From: CAYVOX01 sp964453035
Lineage (GTDB): Bacteria; Chloroflexota; Anaerolineae; Anaerolineales; Anaerolineaceae
DNA: 37,577 bases
Assembly (NCBI GenBank): GCA_964453035.1
Contig: CAYVOX010000014.1
Location: forward strand, 1 to 37,577
Direction: 5' to 3'
Shown: positions 8,238 through 16,044 of the stretch, in pieces
Layout of the letters: every line of letters starts with the position of its first letter
Position numbering within the stretch: the first letter of the stretch is position 1
The notes under the pieces: model-generated
Databases searched by the model: none
What the model saw: only the letters and a program-made list of their open reading frames with translations
Told to the model about the DNA's origin: nothing
Made by a program: the position numbers and the translations under genes

Positions 8238-8945
8238 ATGAAAAACAATCTGTCCAGTAAAACTGTTACCCTTGCCCAACTTGCCAAAGTGATAGACCAC
8301 TCGCTGCTGCTGCCCGAACTGACCGTTGAGGAAGCCATCGCCGGCTGCCAGACTGCCAAAAAGTACGGCTGTGCATCAGTGTGCATAAAGCCGTGTTACA
8401 TCGAGCTAGCAGTCAATGAATTGATCGGCACGGATGTGATTGTGGGCACGGTGGTAGGCTTTCCGCATGGCAATTCGACCACGGCTACCAAGGTTTTTGA
8501 GGCCAAAGATGCTATTATGCGCGGCGCTACCGAGTTGGATTTGGTGTTGAACATCGGCGAACTGTGCTCCGGGCATGACGACCTGGTGCGTGAGGAAATC
8601 CGCCAGGTTGTGGAGGCAGCCAGGGGTAAAGCGATCGTCAAGGTTATCCTTGAAAATGCCTACCTGACCGATGAGCAAAAGCGCACCGCCTGCCGCCTGT
8701 GCGACGAGGCCGGGGCGCATTTTGTTAAAACCTCTACCGGCTTTGCGCCTACCGGCTGCACCATCGAGGATTTGAACCTGATGTACGCATCGGTCAGCGA
8801 CCGGATGCACGTCAAGGCGGCACACGGCATTAAAACGCTGGATGGGCTGCTGGAGGTAATTGATGTGGGGGTCAGCCGGGTGGGCGTGCGTTTCACCACT
8901 GAGATCCTTGAGGATTTCAAAAAGCGCTTTCCGGAGCGATGCTGA
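8238..8945 (+). CDS. DeoC-family class I aldolase, paralog 1
   Basis: This 235-residue protein resembles deoxyribose-phosphate aldolase, a Schiff-base TIM barrel that joins acetaldehyde to glyceraldehyde 3-phosphate. Catalytic residues are present: D101 in ELDLVLNIG, the Schiff-base K164 in FVKTSTG, and K193 in VKAAHG. Two phosphate-site features are altered. The usual GG after the second lysine is H196-G197, and the C-terminal G-x-S-S loop reads G216-V-R-F219. This makes a different or differently charged substrate plausible, so I do not assign deoC outright. The ATG at 8238 follows AAGGAG; an in-frame ATG at 8166 would lie upstream of the -10 box. Divergent from the LacI gene and probably controlled by it; its end is 4 bp from the convergent TauE/SafE gene. 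Confidence 0.8.
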   Translation: MKNNLSSKTVTLAQLAKVIDHSLLLPELTVEEAIAGCQTAKKYGCASVCIKPCYIELAVNELIGTDVIVGTVVGFPHGNSTTATKVFEAKDAIMRGATELDLVLNIGELCSGHDDLVREEIRQVVEAARGKAIVKVILENAYLTDEQKRTACRLCDEAGAHFVKTSTGFAPTGCTIEDLNLMYASVSDRMHVKAAHGIKTLDGLLEVIDVGVSRVGVRFTTEILEDFKKRFPERC

Positions 8946-8949
8946 GCAG

Positions 8950-9675
8950 TTAGCCGAAGACTTGTTTGATAATCACCAGTATCCCTGCAGCCGCCGAGAT
9001 TCCAAGAACATACGGGCGCAGAGATTTGCCTTTTAAGCGTTTAACCAACCGAGAGGAAAGCAAGAAGCCAAGCAGGATGCCCGGCAACTGGGTCAGGGTG
9101 AGCTGCAATCCTGCCTCATCAAATTCTCCGGCCACAGAAAGGGCGACCAGGATAATGACGCCTGCCACGATGAAATAACCTGATATAGTCGCGCGAAGCC
9201 GCTCTGGTGAGGAATCCTGGTAAACCAGAGCCAGGGGTGGTCCGCCGATTGCTCCCAGCGTGCCCATCACACCCGAAAGCACGCCGGCAATCACCAGCGA
9301 AACTTTGTTCATCGGGAAGCGCAACCCGCCAAGGCTCATCAGCACAGCCAGCAGGATGATGATACCGAAGGCCAGGTTGAAGGCTTTTTGAGGCAAGCTT
9401 GTAAGCAGGAGCGTTCCTATGATGATGCCGGGAACACCTCCTACCAGCGCCCAGCGCAGGCCGAAAAAATCCACTGCCTGGCGCTCACGCAGCATCATCA
9501 GGACAATTTCGATGGTTGCTGCCAGTAGAAAAGGTCCCGGAATCAGGCGGGGCTCCACCAGCAGCAACAGTGGCGTGACGATCAAACCCATTCCGTAGCC
9601 AATGGCTCCCTGCAGCGCTGCCCCCACCGTCAAGGCCATGTTGATGACCAGAAGCTGCTGCCAGTCCAGAATCAT
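8950..9675 (-). CDS. TauE/SafE family anion exporter, paralog 1
   Basis: This 241-residue, very hydrophobic membrane protein belongs to the TauE/SafE (DUF81) family, whose studied members export sulfite, sulfoacetate or sulfonated C3 products. About 7-8 membrane segments are visible. The two internal repeats carry QGAIGYGMGLIVTPLLLL (N-terminal half) and GTLGAIGGPPLALVYQD (C-terminal half). It is the second gene after the deoC paralog on this strand and overlaps it by 4 bp, so the two are translationally coupled and probably serve one pathway. A second, clearly related copy occurs at 10536. The transported anion is not determined by the sequence; sulfite or a sulfonate is inferred from the family. 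Confidence 0.85.
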   Translation of the reverse strand: MILDWQQLLVINMALTVGAALQGAIGYGMGLIVTPLLLLVEPRLIPGPFLLAATIEIVLMMLRERQAVDFFGLRWALVGGVPGIIIGTLLLTSLPQKAFNLAFGIIILLAVLMSLGGLRFPMNKVSLVIAGVLSGVMGTLGAIGGPPLALVYQDSSPERLRATISGYFIVAGVIILVALSVAGEFDEAGLQLTLTQLPGILLGFLLSSRLVKRLKGKSLRPYVLGISAAAGILVIIKQVFG

Positions 9676-10370
9676 ATCCGTTCCGCGCGGAAACCCTCAA
9701 GAATTTGCCTGCCAAAGGCTGAGCCAACCCGGTCGGCCCCGGCTTCCAGCCCGGCGCGGGCGACTGCCCAGGAGGTCATCCCGCCGGCGATTTTCACCTT
9801 CATGCTGGCGCTCACCGCCGAGCGGATGAGGCGCACATCTTCTGGCGAGGAAGGGCGGTATTCGGCCAATCCGCGGTTGCCGGTGGATGTTTTTACGAAG
9901 TGCGCGCCGCCTTCCTCACACAGTTGGCTGGCTGTGATGATTTCCGGTGCGGTGAGCAGGGGCGTTTCGATGATCACCTTCACCGTTCTCCCTTCGGCTG
10001 CCTCAACCACGGCGCGAATATCCTCCACCACCGCGGCGTAATGGCCCGATTTAAACCAGTTGAGCGCCATCACCATGTCAAATTCGGTCATTTCGCGGCT
10101 GCGCTGCAGGCACCAACGCACCTCTGCCACCTTGGCGGAAGTGGGATTGGCGCCAAAAGGGAAGCCGATTGCCGGGTCAACGGCAATGCCGCTGCCCGCC
10201 AGCAACTCGGCTGCTAGCGGCACCCAGCACGGCAGAATGGCAGCACTGGCAAAGCCGCAAGCGCGCACATCCTGCAAGTGGGCGGTCATCTCTGCCTGGT
10301 CGGCGTTGGGCTTGAGGTTGGTCTGGTCAATCAAAGCGGCCAGTTCTGACTCTGTTTGCGGAAGCAACAT
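9672..10370 (-). CDS. DeoC-family class I aldolase, paralog 2
   Basis: This 232-residue TIM-barrel aldolase is clearly related to, but distinct from, the copy at 8238. D98 (FDMVMAL), the Schiff-base K160 (FVKTSTG) and K193 (VKIAGG) are present, so chemistry at the Schiff base should be intact. The GG phosphate loop is kept (G196-G197), but the C-terminal loop reads G216-S-A-F219 instead of G-x-S-S. The N-terminal IDQTNLKPNA segment matches the usual IDHTLLKP with His replaced by Gln. It overlaps the downstream TauE/SafE gene by 4 bp and diverges from a second TauE/SafE gene. Substrate unknown; a cleavage aldolase for an unusual sugar is more likely than housekeeping deoxyribose salvage. Confidence 0.8.
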   Translation of the reverse strand: MLLPQTESELAALIDQTNLKPNADQAEMTAHLQDVRACGFASAAILPCWVPLAAELLAGSGIAVDPAIGFPFGANPTSAKVAEVRWCLQRSREMTEFDMVMALNWFKSGHYAAVVEDIRAVVEAAEGRTVKVIIETPLLTAPEIITASQLCEEGGAHFVKTSTGNRGLAEYRPSSPEDVRLIRSAVSASMKVKIAGGMTSWAVARAGLEAGADRVGSAFGRQILEGFRAERI

Positions 10371-10420
10371 GGAAAACCTCTATGCATTCTGGAATCTTTT
10401 TGGATTAAAAAGGGGTATGC

Positions 10421-10450
10421 TTGACAGCGATGTTAAGTTTATTATACAAT
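10421..10450 (+). promoter_or_regulatory. promoter for the second TauE/SafE operon, overlapping a divergent -10
   Basis: A perfect TTGACA (10421-10426) is followed by TATACA at 16 bp or TACAAT at 18 bp (10443-10450). On the opposite strand the same bases give TATAAT (10446-10441) pointing at deoC paralog 2, though with a poor -35 (GAATAA). The 165-bp gap between the divergent genes therefore seems to hold face-to-face promoters that share a -10 region, as at the lacI/deoC gap. Confidence 0.55.
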
Positions 10451-10535
10451 GAACAAGAATTATTTATTCATATTGATTAAATAATTCTCCCCTTGCGCTG
10501 ATTAACGCCTTTTAAAATCAAAGATAGGATTCCCC

Positions 10536-11270
10536 ATGGATTTATCATTAGATATCTGGGTATTGCTGGTAATCTGGCTGCTGATTGGCATTGGCTGCGC
10601 CATCCAGGGTTCGGTTGGATACGGGATGAATATTGTTGCCGGGCCATTTTTGATGATGATTGAGCCGCGCCTGATCCCTGGCCCGCTGCTGGTGGCAGCC
10701 TTTTTTATGACCATTTTGATCCTGCTGCGTGAAAAGCAAAAGCTGGATCTGCGCGGTTTGAGCTGGATCTTGATCGGGCGGGTGGCTGGTACTGCCGTCT
10801 CGGCGGTGATCTTATTGAGCATTTCAAACCGCGTTTTGGGCATCACCTTTGGCTCGCTGGTCATCCTGGCTGTGTTGATGAGCGCATCTGGGCTGCATTT
10901 TCATCCCACGCGCCCCATGCGGTTGGGAGCCGGGTTCCTTTCTGGCATCATGGGCACACTCGGTTCGATTGGCGGTCCGCCGGTGGCTCTGATTTACCAG
11001 GATGCCTCTCCGCAGGTGCTGCGCGCCACGCTTTCGGGTTATTTTGTCTTTGGCTCTATCATTTCGCTTGGGGCGCTTATCCCCGCCGGAAAATATGGGA
11101 TTGATGAGGTCATTCTTAGCCTCATTATGATTCCGGGTATCCTGGCTGGATTTCTTGTCTCCGGCAAGCTGGTACATTATGTCAAGGGCAAATGGCTGCG
11201 TATTGCGGTGTGGGGTGTCTCGATCTTTGCCGGGGGCACCTTGCTCATCCAACAACTGTTGGCAAAATAA
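10536..11270 (+). CDS. TauE/SafE family anion exporter, paralog 2
   Basis: This 244-residue integral membrane protein is of the same TauE/SafE subfamily as the copy at 8950. Shared signatures are QGSVGYGMNIVAGPFLMM, EPRLIPGP, GTLGSIGGPPVALIYQD, then LRATLSGYF. It should sit in the cytoplasmic membrane and export a small anion; a sulfonate or sulfite is the family expectation, not shown here. It is the first gene of an operon that continues with a TIM-barrel isomerase (10 bp away) and a Gfo/Idh/MocA dehydrogenase. Two copies next to two DeoC-type aldolases suggest that the exported by-product belongs to the sugar pathway rather than to general sulfur metabolism. Confidence 0.85.
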   Translation: MDLSLDIWVLLVIWLLIGIGCAIQGSVGYGMNIVAGPFLMMIEPRLIPGPLLVAAFFMTILILLREKQKLDLRGLSWILIGRVAGTAVSAVILLSISNRVLGITFGSLVILAVLMSASGLHFHPTRPMRLGAGFLSGIMGTLGSIGGPPVALIYQDASPQVLRATLSGYFVFGSIISLGALIPAGKYGIDEVILSLIMIPGILAGFLVSGKLVHYVKGKWLRIAVWGVSIFAGGTLLIQQLLAK

Positions 11271-11280
11271 CGGAGGCTGC

Positions 11281-12048
11281 ATGCATCTTTCTGTTCAATT
11301 ACGACCCTGGTTCATCAAAGATCCACCGCTCCCCTTGCCGGTTGCTTTGTTGGAGGCACGGCAGGCCGGGTTTGAAGGGGTTGAAATTGGCGCGCATTAC
11401 CTGGACTGGGATCAACCGGGGGATTTTCTGGCGCTGCTGAGGGGAGCGGGGTTGCGACTCTCTGGCGTGCACATCGGTGGTGATATCTTCAACCCGGAGA
11501 ATGTGCGCCGGGTTAGAGGCGCGATTGACCGGGTGGCTACGTGCGTGCAAGCCCTGGGGGCGCCGTTTGTGCTTTACAGTGGCCTTTTACTGGATGGAAA
11601 AACCCCTGCTGACCTGGAATCGGAAGCGCGGGTTATCCAACTTGCGGCGCAAGTTTGCGCCCGGCACGGATTGAGCCTGCTCTACCACAATCACTGGTGG
11701 GAAATTGAGAAGGATTATGCTTACCTGCGTTATATCCACGGTCACACCGACCCCGCGTTGGTTTCGTTTTGCCTGGACCTGGGCTGGGTGTACCGGGCAG
11801 GGGGGGACCCGCTGAAAGCACTGGATTTGCTGGGGAGACGCGCGCGCTATTTTCACGTGCGGGATGACTCACCGGAACAGGTCTGGAAAGGGCTGGGTGA
11901 GGGTAGCATGGAGCTCATTCCGCTACTGAAAAAAGTTGCGACTCAGAATCCCGCCTGGGTAGTGATTGAACAGGATGATATCGCCGGCAGCGTGACCGAG
12001 GCGGTGGGCGCCAGCCGGGCTTACCTGCGTGAAAAAATGAACTGGTAG
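11281..12048 (+). CDS. sugar phosphate isomerase/epimerase, IolE-like TIM barrel
   Basis: This 255-residue xylose-isomerase-like TIM barrel is from the family containing 2-keto-myo-inositol dehydratase (IolE) and related ketose epimerases. Landmarks are SGVHIGGDIF, LLYHNHWWE (residues 133-141), D166 in CLDLGWV, H192 in FHVRDDS and E230 in VVIEQDD, the last three being probable metal ligands. The ATG is preceded by GGAGG, 4 nt upstream; a longer in-frame start would run into the TauE/SafE gene. It is followed 15 bp later by a Gfo/Idh/MocA dehydrogenase. Pairs of this kind typically oxidise a polyol or glycoside to a keto sugar and then dehydrate or isomerise it; which compound is used is not readable. 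Confidence 0.82.
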   Translation: MHLSVQLRPWFIKDPPLPLPVALLEARQAGFEGVEIGAHYLDWDQPGDFLALLRGAGLRLSGVHIGGDIFNPENVRRVRGAIDRVATCVQALGAPFVLYSGLLLDGKTPADLESEARVIQLAAQVCARHGLSLLYHNHWWEIEKDYAYLRYIHGHTDPALVSFCLDLGWVYRAGGDPLKALDLLGRRARYFHVRDDSPEQVWKGLGEGSMELIPLLKKVATQNPAWVVIEQDDIAGSVTEAVGASRAYLREKMNW

Positions 12049-12063
12049 AAAGGATGATCCAAA

Positions 12064-13224
12064 ATGAGTAAGACCAGAGTCAATGTTGCTCTCATCGGCG
12101 GCGGTTTTATGGGACGCACCCATTCCAATGGTTACCAGCAAGCGCGTGCCTTTTTCGATTTACCCCTGGAGCCGTTCAAAAAGGTTGTTTGCGACCGCGA
12201 GCCAGAAAATGCTCAAAAGCTGGCGGGGCGCTTTGGTTGGGAAGACACCAGCACGGACTGGATGGAGGTGGTCAACCGCCCGGATATTGACCTGGTGGAT
12301 ATTTGCACGCCGGTTCACACCCATGCGGAAATTGCAATGGCGGCTATCCGGGCTGGCAAAGCTGTGTATTGCGAAAAACCCCTGACGCGCACGCTTGCGG
12401 AAGCGCGGGAACTGGTTGAGGCAGTTAAAGCGGCAGGCGTGCCAAATATGTGCAACTTCAACACGCGCGCCGTTCCAGCGGTTGCCCTGGCACGTGAAAT
12501 GATGGATGAGGGGCTGGTGGGAGAAATTTTCGAATGGCGCTCTGTCTTTTTACAATCCTGGTTGATTGATCCAACCTTCCCGCTCACCTGGCGGCTGCGC
12601 AAGGAAACAGCTGGCGCAGGGGCATTGGCTGACCTCGGCTCACATTCGCTTGACCTGGCGCGCTACCTGGTGGGAGAAGTGAGCACCGTCAGCGGGCAAT
12701 TGCACACGTATACGAAGGAGCGGCCTATCCCGGTGAAGGATATCGGGCGCAATTCGATCCCTTCGGGCAAAATGGGCGCAGTCACGGTGGATGACGCTGC
12801 CTGGGCAACCCTGCGCTTTGCCAACGGAGCGTTCGGCTCGATGGAAGCCAGCCGCATGTCCACTGGACGGTTGTGCACGCACCGTTTTGAAATTCACGGC
12901 AGCGCTGGCGCGCTGGCTTTTGACTTTATGCGGATGAATGAGCTGGAATATTTCAACAACAATGAGCCGCGCCGCTTGCAGGGATGGCGGACCATCCATG
13001 CTACAACGCCTGCTCATCCTTACATGAAAAACTGGTGGCCAGCCGGGCATTCCATCGGTTATGAGCATTCCTTCACCCACGCTGTGGCGAACTTGATGGA
13101 AGGTATGGCAACCGACAAACCCGTCTCGCCCAGTTTCGAAGACAGCGCGCGCGTCCAGGCTGTTATGGAAGCCATTGAGCTTTCTCACGAAAAGCGCGGC
13201 TGGGTGGAGGTTGAAGCTCTCTAG
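12064..13224 (+). CDS. Gfo/Idh/MocA family NAD(P)-dependent oxidoreductase
   Basis: This 386-residue enzyme has an N-terminal Rossmann fold (VALIGGGFMGRTHSNGY, residues 8-24), the family EKP motif at E104-K105-P106 (YCEKPLTRT) and the substrate-domain D190-x-x-x-H194 pair (ALADLGSHSLDLARYL). Such enzymes oxidise or reduce a ring hydroxyl of sugars, inositols or their derivatives using NAD(P). The length and motifs are complete. It is the third gene of the operon starting with the TauE/SafE exporter, so it probably acts in the same pathway, making or consuming a keto intermediate handled by the preceding TIM-barrel enzyme. It ends 67 bp before the convergent NagB-like gene. Specific substrate unknown. 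Confidence 0.9.
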   Translation: MSKTRVNVALIGGGFMGRTHSNGYQQARAFFDLPLEPFKKVVCDREPENAQKLAGRFGWEDTSTDWMEVVNRPDIDLVDICTPVHTHAEIAMAAIRAGKAVYCEKPLTRTLAEARELVEAVKAAGVPNMCNFNTRAVPAVALAREMMDEGLVGEIFEWRSVFLQSWLIDPTFPLTWRLRKETAGAGALADLGSHSLDLARYLVGEVSTVSGQLHTYTKERPIPVKDIGRNSIPSGKMGAVTVDDAAWATLRFANGAFGSMEASRMSTGRLCTHRFEIHGSAGALAFDFMRMNELEYFNNNEPRRLQGWRTIHATTPAHPYMKNWWPAGHSIGYEHSFTHAVANLMEGMATDKPVSPSFEDSARVQAVMEAIELSHEKRGWVEVEAL

Positions 13225-13291
13225 CGCGGACTTATTTTGAGAAGCGCAGGCGCAGAAGTTCTGAATGAATTTCTTAGCTCAGAAAAAGCTT

Positions 13292-14137
13292 TTAGATACC
13301 CGGCACCTGCGGAGAGGCAGTTTCTCGGTCAGCGAATAGGATGTAATCCGGATGGCTTTGCAGCAGCGTCACCGGGCAGGTCACATCTTCATCATCCAGC
13401 GCAGCACGCCGCACAACCGTACGCTGCCAGGCGCCACCCGGGCAATACAGGCGGATGCGGTTTGCTTCCAGAATGTCACCCAACCCGATGGTGACGCCCA
13501 TCGGTGGAAAATCCACCAGGTTGCCGCTGACGTTGCGAATGCCGTTCATCACGATGGATTCGGGAGTCAGCGTCACCAGGCGCGTCAGCGAGCGGCGGAA
13601 CTGCCCGACAGTGACGCGGCCGTAGAGCAGATTGGGCGGTTCATTGAAGGCTACGTGCCCGTTTAAGCCAATCCCGCCGTAGCAGGTGTCAATCCCGCCG
13701 GCTGCGCGGATGGATTCGCTCAGTTCATCCAGTTTGAGCGGATCGGGAAAGTGGATGTGTGCCTGGGGAATGCGCAAAGTTTCATCCAGCTGGTTAAACA
13801 CCGCTCGCTGCATGTACCCGCGAAAACTGAGCGGATGGTCGGGGGGCACGGCTCGGCCCTGCCAATCGCAGTATTCGTCCATGTTGAAGGTGAAGACATT
13901 GCGCCAGCTGATGCGCTCGCGGTTACAGATGGATACCAGAATCGGGTATTGACCCACAGGGCCAACCGGCAGGATCCAGCGGGTGGGTTTACCCGCGTTG
14001 TTGTTGGCTATCAGTTCATCGGCCATGCTGCGCGCCATGTCCTGGAACAGGCTGGCAGGGTCGGGTAGTACCTCGAGGTGGATGCGGGAGGCCTTGACAA
14101 GCTCATCAATCGGGAGGAGGGATAAGTCTGGTTTCAT
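13292..14137 (-). CDS. NagB-like glucosamine-6-phosphate deaminase/isomerase family protein
   Basis: This 281-residue protein of the NagB fold has the landmarks FTFNMDEY (catalytic acid region), GIGLNGHVAFNEPP (active-site DGH/NGH loop with following Glu) and MGVTIGLGDIL. True NagB converts glucosamine 6-phosphate to fructose 6-phosphate plus ammonia. Here the segment after the loop (LLYGRVTVGQFRRS) differs from the SRT-type phosphate-binding stretch of canonical NagB, and the protein is somewhat longer, so the substrate may be another amino or keto sugar phosphate. It stands alone on this strand, divergent from a SulP permease, with a palindrome in the gap. Family call is firm, exact reaction is not. 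Confidence 0.8.
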   Translation of the reverse strand: MKPDLSLLPIDELVKASRIHLEVLPDPASLFQDMARSMADELIANNNAGKPTRWILPVGPVGQYPILVSICNRERISWRNVFTFNMDEYCDWQGRAVPPDHPLSFRGYMQRAVFNQLDETLRIPQAHIHFPDPLKLDELSESIRAAGGIDTCYGGIGLNGHVAFNEPPNLLYGRVTVGQFRRSLTRLVTLTPESIVMNGIRNVSGNLVDFPPMGVTIGLGDILEANRIRLYCPGGAWQRTVVRRAALDDEDVTCPVTLLQSHPDYILFADRETASPQVPGI

Positions 14138-14179
14138 AGAAGTTGTCTTTTCTGAAATTTTGTGAGGTTACTCTGAATA

Positions 14180-14212
14180 ATTATAGAGGAAATCAAGAAT
14201 TATCAGTGATAA
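14180..14212 (-). promoter_or_regulatory. NagB-like gene promoter with palindromic site
   Basis: A perfect TATAAT on the minus strand (14185-14180) lies about 42 nt before the NagB-like ATG. No good -35 is seen; instead the perfect palindrome TTATCA-G-TGATAA (14200-14212) covers the -35 position. This is compatible with an activator-dependent or repressed promoter. The regulator is unknown. Confidence 0.4.
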
Positions 14213-14259
14213 CCGGCGGCTTATCCTTTGAGCAAGAGAATGTCAAACAAGACTAAAAT

Positions 14260-15990
14260 ATGTTCATGACCTGGTCAAGAAATTGGCTGCCTGCAGCCCA
14301 GAATTACCTGCGCCAATCCATACGGTTTGACCTGGTGGCGGGGCTTACTGTTGCCATGGTGGTATTGCCCCAATCCATGGCTTATGCAGCCATTGCGGAT
14401 GTCAATCCGATTTACGGAATTTTCACGGCGATTGTCACAGCCATTGTTGGCGCGCTGGCTGGATCCTCAAGTACCCTGGTGACTGGACCGACCAATGCCA
14501 CAGCTCTGGTGACGCTGAGCGTTCTCGCTTTTGCCGTGGACCGCGCAGATTACGTGGAGTTTGTTTTTGCACTGGCGCTGCTGAGCGGGGCGATTAAGTT
14601 GCTACTGGGTGTGTTCAGGTTGGGTGGAATCATCCGTTATATTTCCAATTCGGTTCTGACCGGCTTTCTGGCGGCTGCCGGAATTCTCATTACCATCGAC
14701 CAGTTTGGCAACCTGTTTGGCATTTCTATTCCAAAAGACCAGGGTGTGATTGCCATCCTTATTGCCACCATTCAGAAGATTCCAGAAATTAACCCTTATG
14801 TGGTGCTCACTTCTGCCGTTGGAATCGGCGTGATGTTGGTGACCCGGCGCTTGAGCAAAAAAATTCCGGCTGCGCTGATTGCAATTGTTGCGGTGACGCT
14901 GCTTGTGCAAATTCTGGGATGGCACAACCTTGGCGTCCGACTGGTAAGTGATATCGGGCTGCCGAAAAATTCTACCGTAAGCTTCCACCTTCCCCAGATT
15001 GCCCTGCAAAGCTTTTTGGATTTGCTGCCCGCTGCCGGGGCCGTTGCCCTCTTCAGCCTGGTGGAGGCGATGTCAATTTCCAAAGCCCTGAGTATGACCA
15101 GCGGTAAGCCAGTGAGCCCGAACCGGGAATTCATCGGGCAGGGACTGGCATCCATGGTGGGTGGGTTGATGTCCTGTATTCCATCATCGGGATCGCCCTC
15201 CCGCAGCGCGGTCAATTACAACGCCGGCGCCAGAACGCGCCTTGCAGCAGCTTTCTCGGGGGGTTTTGTGTGGCTTTCGCTGGCTATTTTTGCCGGTTTC
15301 TTCGGGTATATTCCCCTTTCCGGCCTGGCAGCCGTTGTGGTTATTTCAGCCATGGGGCTGATTAACCGCGAGCATATTAAGCTCACCTGGAATACCCGCT
15401 CGATCAGCAAGGTGGTGCTTGCGGTGACTTTTGCGGCTACTTTGCTGCTTCCACTGCACATTGCCATTTACCTGGGCGTGTTGCTTTCAATTGGCATTCA
15501 CCTGTTTGAGAGTGCCCAGATTCACCTGAGCTATATCGTCTGCCTTGAAAATAACCAGGTGATTGAAAAGAAGCTGGAGGACCTGTATTCTGAGAAGCCT
15601 GTGATCGCGGTGATCAATGTTGAGGGCAACCTTTTCTTTGGCGCGGTCAATGTTCTCGAAGAAGCCATCCAGAAATGTCTTGACTCAGGGGTGAAGGTGC
15701 TCATTCTGCGATTGCGCCGTATGCACACGCTTGCCAGCACAGGCATCACCACTTTACAGTGGTCCATTGTCTCAGCGCAAAGGGCAGGGGCGGTATTCGT
15801 GTTCAGCGAAGTGACACCTGAAATTCACCAGGTCTTAAAGGCATCACATGTCAACGATCTCATCGGCGAGGAGCGAATTTTCCCGGTGACGGAGATTCTC
15901 TTTGAAGCCACCCACCGCGCGGTGAATTGGGGTCAAAACTTGATTGAGTCGAACCTGACGTCAATTAGAATTGACAGGGAACGCAGGTAA
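14260..15990 (+). CDS. SulP family anion permease with STAS domain
   Basis: This 576-residue SLC26/SulP transporter has an N-terminal membrane region of about 12 helices with the family segment VVLPQSMAYAAIADVNPIYGI (only its core is quoted), GSSSTLVTGPTNATALVTL, and IPSSGSPSRSAVNYNAGA. A cytoplasmic STAS domain follows from about residue 450 (AVINVEGNLFFGAVNVLEE to HTLASTGITTLQWS). Members carry sulfate, bicarbonate or other anions. Proximity to two TauE/SafE exporters makes sulfate or a sulfonated compound attractive, but the sequence does not fix the substrate. No clear Shine-Dalgarno precedes the ATG; an alternative ATG lies two codons later. The DedA-like gene follows 54 bp downstream. 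Confidence 0.9.
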   Translation: MFMTWSRNWLPAAQNYLRQSIRFDLVAGLTVAMVVLPQSMAYAAIADVNPIYGIFTAIVTAIVGALAGSSSTLVTGPTNATALVTLSVLAFAVDRADYVEFVFALALLSGAIKLLLGVFRLGGIIRYISNSVLTGFLAAAGILITIDQFGNLFGISIPKDQGVIAILIATIQKIPEINPYVVLTSAVGIGVMLVTRRLSKKIPAALIAIVAVTLLVQILGWHNLGVRLVSDIGLPKNSTVSFHLPQIALQSFLDLLPAAGAVALFSLVEAMSISKALSMTSGKPVSPNREFIGQGLASMVGGLMSCIPSSGSPSRSAVNYNAGARTRLAAAFSGGFVWLSLAIFAGFFGYIPLSGLAAVVVISAMGLINREHIKLTWNTRSISKVVLAVTFAATLLLPLHIAIYLGVLLSIGIHLFESAQIHLSYIVCLENNQVIEKKLEDLYSEKPVIAVINVEGNLFFGAVNVLEEAIQKCLDSGVKVLILRLRRMHTLASTGITTLQWSIVSAQRAGAVFVFSEVTPEIHQVLKASHVNDLIGEERIFPVTEILFEATHRAVNWGQNLIESNLTSIRIDRERR

Positions 15991-16044
15991 TTATAAAATC
16001 AAATTTCTGGCATCTTCGTTGCTTACAACTAATAACGGTGCGAG

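Noticed and set aside
13225..13291. TTCTGA/TCAGAA and AAAAGCTTTT as a bidirectional terminator
   Set aside because: The stem is only 6 bp, A/T-rich and with a long loop; not convincing.
13292..14137. Asn in the NGH loop of the NagB-like protein as a lost catalytic residue
   Set aside because: E. coli NagB has Asp there, but I recall Asn at this place in Gram-positive NagB proteins, so it is not by itself evidence of inactivity.
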